Positions 55,569 through 64,000 of a stretch of 64,000 nt of DNA are shown here, in pieces. Origin of the DNA: Pestalotiopsis fici W106-1 (taxonomy: Eukaryota > Ascomycota > Sordariomycetes > Amphisphaeriales > Sporocadaceae); assembly GCF_000516985.1 (NCBI RefSeq), contig NW_006917096.1, positions 3,705,606-3,769,605 of the forward strand, given 5' to 3'. Each line of letters starts with the position of its first letter. Positions within the stretch are counted from its first letter, which is position 1. Under the pieces are notes generated by a model that saw only the letters and a list, made by a program, of their open reading frames with translations, was not told where the DNA came from and made no database searches. The position numbers and the translations under genes are program-made.

Positions 55569-56456
55569 AGGTGCATTGTACTCCTCATGATCCCGTGACG
55601 GTTTGTGGGACGACAAAAAGTATGAAGAATTTTTCTTTTCTTCATTAGGTGGAAAGTTATGTAATATGCCCAAGCAGGACAACGCCCAGTCACTCGTGGG
55701 TATCTTCCTTTATATACCCCCGGCAGAGAGGATGCATCATTTAGGCGAACGGCGTTCTGGTACAAATATACATGGTCGGGCCCTAGGCATCGATTTGGTT
55801 GAGGTTTTGCCCTTATTTTTGGTAAAGGTTTTCAACTCGAGACAAATTGTTTTAGGTGTCGAGCGCGGAATTCAAGGGGCTGCTTCGATATGGAATCATT
55901 ACACCCTGCTACATTGCTGTGCTTAATGACAGAGAAAATATTTGATTTCAGGCGATTTCAAGTCTTCGAAAGCAGTCAGCTCGTTACCTAGGTAGACGGG
56001 CACTCGTTCCCGAAGAATAGGAATTGTGGCATCATTATATTCCCAGCGCTACCTATATTGTCTCATCACATTAAGGTGGATGTTTTATGGTCCAGAAATG
56101 GAGACAGTCCATGGTTAGCTACCCTGCAGTATATGAATATTGTAGACCTTGTAGAGCATCAGGAGCAGCTCGACATGACCCGATGGACGGATCTGGCTTT
56201 GAAGTAATTTGTAAATTGCACTGCATTTCCACTAAAATTCATACAGTTCTACACATGTACAAGACGCCTTTAATCCACCTCTAGATCCGTGTGCGCCTCA
56301 GCAGCTGTGGTATCTGACCAGCCGTCGTGCAAGTGGTCGCTCAAATTGGCACTCGGATAGTGACGTTTTCTCGACTTTGGTCAGTCGTCCATTGGTTTCC
56401 TGTTCTGTTTTCTCCCTCTCTCTTTTATTATATTCGTCGCTTCTCATGTCTTGTCT
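55569..56456. other. intergenic, convergent 3' ends
   Basis: Between TAF6 and SDHC, which converge. No gene recognised. Confidence 0.5.
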
Positions 56457-57349
56457 TTACAAAAGGAAAGCCAGACCCAGGGCGGAAACCAGAGTGGTGC
56501 CCCAAAGAACGTTGCCGACGGTCTTGATGTTAGACTTGCTGAAGCCCTTGGCAAAGTCAAAGACAAGGTGACGGATGCCGTTCACGCAGTGGCCGACAAA
56601 GGGCCAGGCGAGCAGGAACTTGAGGGCGCCCTTGGCGGCGACGGGGAGAGCACCAAATGCGGCGGCGATGGATGCCGACTCGAGGTGCCAGCCAAGCAGG
56701 GGAGCCACGAGGTAGGCGGCACCAAAGACGTAGAGGCCGCCGGAGAAGATGCTACCCGTGATACGCGTCCAGATGGAGCTGGTGAAGAAGGTCTGGCTGG
56801 GGTCGTAAATCTGCAGATGCGGTGCTACGGGTCGGCTGCGGCGCTGGGAAGCGAGGAGGGATTGGGCATCGGCCTCGGTGAGTTTTGTGGTGGAAGCGGG
56901 TCTAGATGTGAGCAAAGAGGATGCAACGGTTAGCTCGAGAGATCGCAAGGTCAAGCAGTGTCTGGCAGAAGGAACACGGACCTAGCTTGCATGCCCATAG
57001 CCAGACGAGGCAGGTTCTGGGACAGGAAAAGGGCATTGGGGCTCTTTGCGACTGTGGTTTTGATGTTAGCGAATCCCGCTGAATGGTGGTTGCTCGTGAT
57101 CGGGTTGTTTCGATGGCCGAACGGGCTCTTTCTGGCGCTCCCACCCTATCCTGCCATCGTGGAAGCTGCTATATCTCCGGCTGTGGTATTCGTTGATCCC
57201 CTTTGCTTTGCAGCGACTTGCCATGTCTTGTAACAATGCGTGTCTTTGCAGCCGCGCAACTTTCCTCCCTCTTTCTTGGCTTTCGAGCAAGTAATGAACA
57301 GCGACTTACCCTGGCGCACGGCCGAGAGACCGACTCTTTGGCCAATCAT
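56457..57349 (-). CDS. SDHC: succinate dehydrogenase cytochrome b560 subunit (complex II)
   Basis: Exons 57349-57310, 57051-56982 and 56901-56457 total 555 nt, or 184 aa. Introns are 258 and 80 nt. The N-terminal ~45 residues (MIGQRVGLSAVRQ, LPRLAMGMQARPAST) form an Arg-rich mitochondrial presequence. The mature part has RPVAPHLQIY, SSIWTRITGSIFSGG (quinone-site Ser/Arg region, residues 79-92), three membrane helices, and HCVNGIRHLVFD with His141 and His148, of which the first is the usual heme b ligand. The protein anchors the SDHA/SDHB catalytic dimer in the inner membrane and binds ubiquinone. The first intron is the longest in the window. Confidence 0.95.
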
Positions 57350-58886
57350 TTTGAATAGTATCTTCCCTTTATGACCGTTTGGCAAGTTGTTTTGGTCAAT
57401 TGGCTCGATGTCGTCGATGCCGTCAAACGGAGCGAAGCAAGGCAGATCAAATCGACGCACTAGGTAAATGCTAGGTACGCTCAATCCGACGCCTCTCCAA
57501 TCTCTCTCTCTCTCGATGATGTCCTCTAAAGCGGAAGCAGTCGGGTCGGCTCCTCGGTAAATGCCTCGACCAATCAAGTGGCGGCAGAAAGTCAGCCTCT
57601 TTTTGCTTCGACCCAGATGGGTTTCACGCACCGCCACCACAGCCATAGCTCTTTCTATTGCTGTACGTAGCGTGACCATCTGGTCCCGTGCACCGGTTGG
57701 TCCCCACCGTCGCGCCTCGCGGGTCCCTGGCCCCACGCTCCACGAACCTTCAAATTGGCCAAAATTGCGCCGCAATATTTTTGAGCTTCTTCTCTTTTCC
57801 CTTTTCCTCTCCAGATAGCAACGAGCCCTCCAGATCATGCAGCGCCCTCTCTCGATGGGCATTGCGCCTTGGTCATGTATCAAGGAGGAGCTTGGAGAGT
57901 AAACAATCTTGGGAAAGATGGATCCTTCGTTAATCTCGGCATCGTCCTTACACCGTGACGATGTCGTTTCATTCTGTGATCTACATTTCAATTGCGCCCG
58001 ATTTGTGCGTGTGTATCTGGACCAGCCCAGGTCAATGTGACTTGTCCCTGTTGTTTCTTAGTAGTGCAGGTCTTGTCCTGCAGAAACGTCCTCGAGTTTG
58101 AACCTTGGTTTGCACTGGAATGAAATACTACATCTACTGCCCCTGTACGAGTCCGCCGCTTTGACTTAGATTGATCGGATATCAATACCTCCCTTCAAAT
58201 GGTCTTGGCAAGGAGATTTCGATCATCCGAGCTACGATGGCCAGCTCTGGAATAGCAGAACCAGATCTCGCAAGAGTCTAGGAAAAAGGAAAAGAGGAAT
58301 CAAGGAGATGGCAAAGCTAATGCCGGATAGTGTCGGCATCAAATGGGCGGAACCACTCCAATATCCAACCGTCCAGCATCGTACATGCATGCTTCAACAG
58401 CCGTGGCGACAATGACAGAGTGCGAGTACAAGAAGCAAAGTTAGAAAAGTAAAAATGAGATGAAATACTATTTGGACCGGAACGCCGCGGCCCTGGGCGC
58501 GGAGCATCACTGGCAGTCCGCTATAAATGCTCTCCACACATCTTTGCGAGCCGATTCTCCAGCTGCTAGTAGGTAGATTTTTGTCCAATCAACGCATAGT
58601 TGAGATCTCGATTCAACACCGCTGTAGTAGAGCAGCATAGAGAGTACGTACGCCGTCTCTAGCAGACGTTGAACTATCCAACAGTAGGTAAAGGTCGGTT
58701 GCCCACGGCAGAGTTCCCGGTATGGGGTTTCCCCGTGGGGTTGAAAGCCATGGCATTATATTTCTATCATCAGCCCTTGTCTAGCTCGCCATGAGGAGGA
58801 TCCATTATAAGGAGAGACCATGACTACCAACGTGCGATATGCGGTGTAAGCACGAGGCCATATCTAAATGAAGGCATCAAATACTC
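57350..58886. other. divergent intergenic region, SDHC and MFS
   Basis: No gene recognised. A minus-strand open frame at 57146-57991 crosses SDHC exon 1 and intron 1 and is a shadow. CT-rich stretches fit an SDHC promoter. Confidence 0.5.
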
Positions 58887-60717
58887 ATGATTGTACTGAG
58901 TTCCAAGCCTGCCCGCACATTGAACGAACAATACATGATGCCGTCTGAAAACGATTCCGGTTCTACAAAAATGCAAACGCAGCACACGGATCACTGCGAA
59001 ACTGTGCCCAAAGCCAAAGCGAATGAGACCAATTGCATTAATGATGGTCCTATCTTGGACGATCATTGGCACGCCGTCTCGCGCAGTCTCGTACGCAAGC
59101 TGGATCTGACATTGATGCCCATGATATGGGTTTTGTATCTCTTCAATTATCTGGATAGAAACAGTATCTCGTGCGCACCAAGATCCCCCGTTGGAACTGT
59201 ACTGCGTTGGGAAAAGGACTAACTGTGTGTCCAGCTCAGCAAACCTGAATAGCATCAAAGAAGATTTGAGTCTTTCCGGTGAAGATTTCAACACTGTCGT
59301 GTCAATTCTCAATGTCGGGCAAGTTTGATTTTCATATAAGTCCTCTTGTGTAGAACATAAAGATGAAGAAGAAGAAGAAGAAACCCTCTGTTAATACAAA
59401 GCATATTCTAATCCTGAATAGCTACATGGCCATGCAGATTCTGAGCAATATGATCCTTACCCGGGTACGACCATCGCTCTATATACCACTGTGGGCTTGC
59501 GCGTGGTCCATCGTTTCAGCGTCGACCGGAGCAGTTCAGAACTTTGGACAGCTTATTACTGTCCGGTGTCTTCTGGGAATCGCAGAGGCTCCATTCTTTC
59601 CCGGGGTCTATTATCTTTTATCGTGTTGGTACACCAGAAAGGAGTTGGGCTTACGAATGGCATTCATGTACACGGGGCTTATTGTCGCAATTGCCTTTTC
59701 TGGTCTGATTGCTGCCGGTGTTTTCTCCCGTCTCGATCATGCGCTGGGATTGGCCGGCTGGAGGGTAAGTGCGAAGAACCACTCGATGCAGCTTTGCCGA
59801 ATCCCCTTGGTAACCCTGTGATTCTAGTGGCTTTACATCATTGTGGGATCGGTCAATTTTCTCCTTGCCGTTGCTTCAATGTTCTTGTTGCCCGACTTCC
59901 CAGAGGCTGCGACGGGTAGTCAGAGATGGCTTCTGAGCGAAGAGGAGCAAAAAGTGGCACTCGAGCGCATCGCCGCCGACAGTGTCACGCAAGAGTCTAA
60001 TAGATCTCTATTATATGGCTTGCGCTTGGCCGTATCTGACCGTCGGACTTGGGCATTTGTAAGTAGTAGTGCGATTGGAACAATGAAGCGATGATGATTA
60101 AGCTAAATCGTGTGTTCCAGGTTATGCTACTTCTGTGCAACCATGCTGCATTCGGGTTCAGTTACTTCTTTCCTTCAATCGTGAAAGGCTTTGGATTTGG
60201 CTCAACCATTGTGACTTTACTCTGCACCTCTCCCCCTTATCTTGTCGGAGCTGTCATGTCGGTTGTGGTCTCCTGGTCCAGCGACAGCCGCGGTGAACGA
60301 GGATATCATATCGCTGTACCGGCATATATTGCAGCAGCGGGCTTCATCGTCTCTGTAGCCACACTCAATGGTCCAACGAGATATGCGGCCTCATTCCTTT
60401 ACGTGTCGGGTTGTTATGCTGCAAATGGCCTCATATACGGTTGGGCGGCAAATGTGCTCAACCAAACTCCAGAGAAGAAGGCTGTCGCCACCTCCATGCT
60501 AAACGTTCTTGCTCAGCTGGGTAACATCATCAGTCCATATTTCTTTAGGGAACAAGATGAGCCTCGATATCTGTTGGCCATGTTTCTGCTTATTGGTTTC
60601 TCTGCCGCGAGCGGGTGCATCAGTCTGGGCCTCAAGTGGGATCTGCGCCGTGCCAATCGACTGATTACCGATGCAGCTGTGGCCACTGGACAACAACCCC
60701 GATTCTTTGCGACTTAG
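58887..60717 (+). CDS. MFS transporter, anion:cation symporter (Dal5-like) family
   Basis: Exons 58887-59170, 59235-59318, 59422-59764, 59828-60058 and 60121-60717 total 1539 nt, or 512 aa. Introns are 64, 103, 63 and 62 nt; intron 2 is GC-AG (GCAAGT donor). A polar N-terminus of about 70 residues precedes LMPMIWVLYLFNYLDRNSISSANLNS, the family's helix-1 signature. Next come VRCLLGIAEAPFFPGVYYLLSCWYTRKELGLRMA and WLYIIVGSVN; the second half includes CNHAAFGFSYFFPSIVKGFGF. It imports organic anions such as vitamins, allantoate or carboxylates. It converges on the Zn2Cys6 gene at 402 bp, and carrier plus regulator may form a unit. The start could also be M17 or M18. Confidence 0.92.
59319..59421 (+). 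other. GC-AG intron with a (GAA)n tract
   Basis: A 103-nt intron with donor GCAAGT and acceptor ATAG. No GT donor nearby restores the NVGYMAMQ junction. An AAG/GAA microsatellite lies at about 59365-59382. Confidence 0.8.
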
Positions 60718-61119
60718 CGGCATGGCCTAATAGATCTAGAAGTTGCAGGACTTTGTCACCTACTCCGTCAACAGGCAATAAGATGCATAGCTTAAGTAAC
60801 ACTGATAGCAATAACGAGACCATATGATGTGTAATAGCTGCCTGAAGTGCTTCTGAAGTGCTTTGAAGAAATATTTGGTATTTCTGGCTTATGGCAGTTC
60901 TTCTTCTGTCCAATTCAATTAGACAAAGAGGCACACGTCTCAACAGCCAAAACAGCCTCACGCAGATGGAGATCAATGGTTGAATTTGATACCGCTTCCA
61001 CGCACTGATGCATATATGTTTTACTCGTGCATGAAACTGTTTTCTGATTTTATTTACGGTGATTTGAAACAAGAGATGCAGACCAAATCTGATGACAAGG
61101 ACTTTTCGGCTTGTAGATG
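60718..61119. other. intergenic, convergent 3' ends
   Basis: Between the MFS and Zn2Cys6 genes. Nothing recognised. Confidence 0.55.
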
Positions 61120-63522
61120 TCATTCCACTATGTGACTGGAAAGGCTCTCTACCAGTGATAAAGATCCACTTGACCATGTCCTAGTGATATTGGATTGAGC
61201 AAAGCTTTCCGTTTGTGACCTTTCACTCGTTTCGAACTGCCTACTCTGCATTGTCTCAATAGCATGTCTTGCAATCGTGACATCGCCTCTCAGGCTCTCG
61301 AGCAATTTGAAACAAATTTCGTATCCTTGAGAAGACCTTTCTCGAACATGGGAACAACCGTGGACTGCAGATATGGCCAGATCATCGGCAGCCACGGCCA
61401 CAATGTGGACACCATGTATTGGCAGATAACGTTGTATGTCCAACTGGCAGAGTACCTGAATAATGTGGGCGATTTTGATCGATGATTCTCGAATCTTGAT
61501 TTCCGAAAATGAATGGATTTGGCACCGATGCGAGGGGCCACGATGTAGAAATCCCCGGTACAAGCTCGAGACGGCGGAATGGTACAGTATATGAACCATC
61601 GCGCGTTTGATTAGCTGACTTTTATTGTACATATCCGTGGGTCGCCTTGACTGCTCTGGCCAAGAACAGGATACCGGAAGCTGATCATACCAAGTCTCGA
61701 GCGGCAGGTTGTCCAAGAGCACTTGGCTTCTCTGACATTCTTCCAACCCACATCGGGCTCCATTTCCTACATCAGTCTGGTATTGGTTGACAAAGACTGG
61801 ATATTGCAATCTTTTGGCTTTCATGATGCATACACATAGGTTGACTTTTGCGACGCACAGATCCCTATGCTGTGCTAATGAAGTAAATAGGCTTGTTCTT
61901 TCTGATTCGTCTTTAACGATGAAGCCGTCAATTTTCAGCTCACCCGGCTCATACCGGAAATCATCCTCGTCGAGATTGTGGTCCTCTTCAAATATCCGAG
62001 TCGGTCTGCCTGAAATGCATCCTATCTCATAATCAGCCATTAAGCACAACCATGATAGTCTCCGCCCAAGCTTTTCCCTTGATGCGAATAGGCTTGGTGT
62101 GTCACTTGCTTCGCCCTCATAAAAGTGCGGAGAAAAAGCTAGTGAGATAGCATTGCCCGTGTAGTACCAAGCAACCCTGTAATTATCCGCGACGTCCTGG
62201 CCACTGGCTTGCAGTAGTAATGATTGGACGCGGGTCATGTGATCGTTCTCGTAGTTTGAATCATACAATAGCTGTTTTATGTTAGAAAAGATGTGTTCAA
62301 AGGAAAATAGAAGAAGAGAAAAAGGTGCTTTCGCACGTTTATTTTGCTGTTGATGTCATTGCGGGCAGTCTCTCTGCTATCGTAACCAGCCATCTCGAGC
62401 ATGGGGATGTCGAGATATGATAAAGACGAGAAAATGACGGCATAGAATAGTAATAGGCTGACTTGTTCGGATGAAGAGCTTGGTGATGTAACAGCGCGAA
62501 GGAAGTGTCCCAAGTCCAAAACAGGCAGATCTGGATAAACAAAAGTGACAAATAGCTTCAACATGGATTGCTGGACCTCAAATAGGGGCAAATTAAGCAA
62601 TCCGGATGATGAGTAGTCACCAAAAGTTGTCAAATTTGATTCCAGCGGTCGGATGAATGCTGGCAGTCGTGTTGAATCATTGTGAGCCCTGGTCGGTACC
62701 TCCACCAAGAGACTCGACTGCTGATGGGCATTCGGTGAGTTGCACCCGCCGTGATATGCCTCATTTGGCAGAAAGCCATCCGATTGCACTTCTAAAACAT
62801 CGACTATAGATGATTCAACAGCGCCATCGAGATCAAAAGAAACAATTTCGTGTGCAGACTGACCGGCGTCTCCAGAGGCTTCGGTTTGCCTTAGCTGGTT
62901 GAACTTGCATTCTTACAATGAGATAGCTTACAATCGAGAATCCGAATATCCTCATCCAACTCGAGAAGGTTTTCTTCCTGTTGGAGCACTTCTAAGCGGG
63001 AGGTATCTTGTGGAAATGTGTCCATGGGGGTGGTGGCAATGTTAGATGGTGTAGTAATTCGGAACAGCTCATGTGAGTTTTCATCGCTTGCTGGTAACTG
63101 AGGCACACATTCCCGCTCGGCATGTTTCCGGGTTGATAATCTAGACCTAGCACTCGTTTTTGTTAGTTTCTTGGCGAAGCTTTATTAAGTGACCAGGAGA
63201 CATTTTTGTGGTAACTCACCTCCTTCGGTATTTGTACTTCTGTGGTGTACATTTCACCTCATGCCATTTGCAGTTGCTACACTACAACAACATGTGTTAA
63301 CAATTGTCTATTCGGGTAGACAATTGAGTTTGAAGCAACTCTTTTGAGCATTTTGTCCGAGTTTGCTCTCTGGAAGCACTGATTTGGGTAATGCTCGCTC
63401 ATGAGACAACCCAGGGAAGGGGAGAAATGACATCGGAAGTTGCTTACTGGTATCTTTTGAGAAATATCACATCTTACTTTTCGGGCCCGACAAACAGTGC
63501 AAGCTTCCGCGCCACGCTTCAT
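61120..63522 (-). CDS. Zn2Cys6 transcription factor with fungal-specific TF domain
   Basis: Exons 63522-63448, 63281-63220, 63146-62932, 62878-62337 and 62271-61120 total 2046 nt, or 681 aa. The zinc cluster at residues 8-36 (Cys8, 11, 18, 26, 29, 36) is split by intron 1 between Pro25 and Cys26. Introns 2-4 are ordinary (73, 53 and 65 nt). The middle homology region is recognisable: LFVTFVYPDLPVLDLGHFLRA, then YAVIFSSLSYLDIPML and VAWYYTGNAISLAFSPHF, GRRLSWLCLMADYEIGCISGRPTRI. A nuclear regulator binding CGG-type sites; the target is unknown, though the convergent MFS gene and the CCGTC-rich promoter at 2.5 kb are candidates. Intron 1 is the second introner-like copy; the zinc cluster depends on its splicing. 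Confidence 0.92.
63282..63447 (-). mobile_element. introner-like element, copy B (intron 1 of the Zn2Cys6 gene)
   Basis: A 166-nt intron with donor GTAAGC, branch TGTTAACAC and acceptor TTGTAG, aligning without gaps to 3570-3735. Just before the branch site it has a perfect 10-bp stem CAATTGTCTA / TAGACAATTG with loop CCCGAA. In copy A this stem has two mismatches and a wobble, so copy B looks closer to the master element or is under structural constraint. It lies in phase 0 before the TGT codon of zinc ligand Cys26. Confidence 0.8.
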
Positions 63523-64000
63523 TGTGCTTGATTTGTTGGGGGTTGGCTTTGAGATATCGATCAGACAGAGACACAGTCGTCTGCCCTTTTACATGCTTGA
63601 GGGTTGCACAAGCGCTATACTAACAGTTTTCGAATGATCGTAATCGCCACTAAGTCGAGAGGGGCTATAGCATGGACTAACCTAGTCAATTATGTGACGA
63701 ACGACAGAAGGTGTCTCAGTGCTCTCTTAGGGAGTGGGTGCCGAATGTGCCTTATCCTCCAGCAGGGTTTTCTAGGCCGGAGTGCTTCAGAATGCTTCAG
63801 TACCAGTCTGACCCCATGGATATTGTGGAGAAGGAAAAGCGCAGTGGAACGAGTTGCATGAGGGTCCATTTCAGGATGTATAGTACTTACACGCTATACA
63901 ATATATTGTCATCCCCATTTGCAGCAGCCAGGCCACCGATCTACGTACTACCCCAAAGCCGCCGTGTCGCTAAAGGATTCCGAGTCAGGTCCGCCATGTA
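63523..64000. other. right-end intergenic
   Basis: Upstream of the Zn2Cys6 gene. A plus-strand frame at 63604-63861 has no recognisable feature. Confidence 0.5.

Noticed and set aside
57146..57991. 281-codon minus-strand frame around SDHC exon 1
   Set aside because: It reads through the SDHC donor and intron in a different frame. The spliced SDHC model explains this region fully.
1..64000. CRISPR arrays, prophage or bacterial operon signals
   Set aside because: No regularly spaced direct repeats. Splice structure shows nuclear fungal DNA, so these categories do not apply.
1..64000. Third copy of the introner-like element
   Set aside because: I looked for the core motifs (TCTACCCGAATAG, AGAGTTGCTTCAAACTC, GTAAGCAACTTCC and complements) and found them only at the two reported introns. 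The eye scan could miss diverged copies.

Overview
This window is nuclear DNA of a filamentous ascomycete. Genes are split by short GT-AG introns (mostly 50-112 nt) with CTRAY-type branch sites close to the acceptor. The gene content includes a HET-domain protein, two Zn2Cys6 regulators, a CipC-like stress protein, a DFG5/GH76 cell-wall enzyme, an AA8 cytochrome, a trichothecene-type BAHD acyltransferase and several MFS carriers, beside conserved single-copy genes (TRM61, TAF6, SDHC, M18 aminopeptidase). A Sordariomycete, possibly Hypocreales, fits best, but no species is claimed.

Layout. 1-0.9 kb: 3' end of an arrestin-like gene. 1.4-10.9 kb: five genes that look like an oxidative, non-phosphorylating sugar-acid module: SDR dehydrogenase and IlvD/Edd dehydratase (divergent), an anion:cation-symporter MFS with one apparent frameshift, an SMP-30 lactonase and a DHA2-like MFS. 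12.5-21.5 kb: an unknown protein, a PAN/apple-like secreted protein, a HET protein, a Ser/Thr-rich secreted protein and an alpha/beta hydrolase. 22-24.7 kb: a PNPOx-like oxidase and an AA8 protein. 24.8-33 kb: four minus-strand genes (Sec14-like, Zn2Cys6 factor, tandem SnoaL-like secreted protein with one apparent frameshift, cytochrome P450). 34-57 kb: TRM61, CipC, PAF acetylhydrolase-like, M18 aminopeptidase, GH76, BAHD acyltransferase, an assembly gap, an aldo-keto reductase, TAF6 and SDHC. 58.9-63.5 kb: a second anion:cation-symporter MFS converging on a second Zn2Cys6 factor.

The most unusual signal is a pair of near-identical 166-nt introns in unrelated genes 60 kb apart. One lies in the dehydratase (3570-3735, plus strand), the other in the Zn2Cys6 factor (63282-63447, minus strand). 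They align without gaps with 22 differences counted by eye, and share both splice sites, a branch site and a hairpin next to it. Both sit in phase 0 directly before a TGT codon for a metal-binding cysteine. This is the signature of introner-like elements, meaning mobile, multiplying spliceosomal introns. Both host proteins read correctly only when the element is removed.

Gene models were assembled by hand from splice signals and protein continuity. Most multi-exon models sum to an exact multiple of three; the two exceptions each need one base removed from a homopolymer run.
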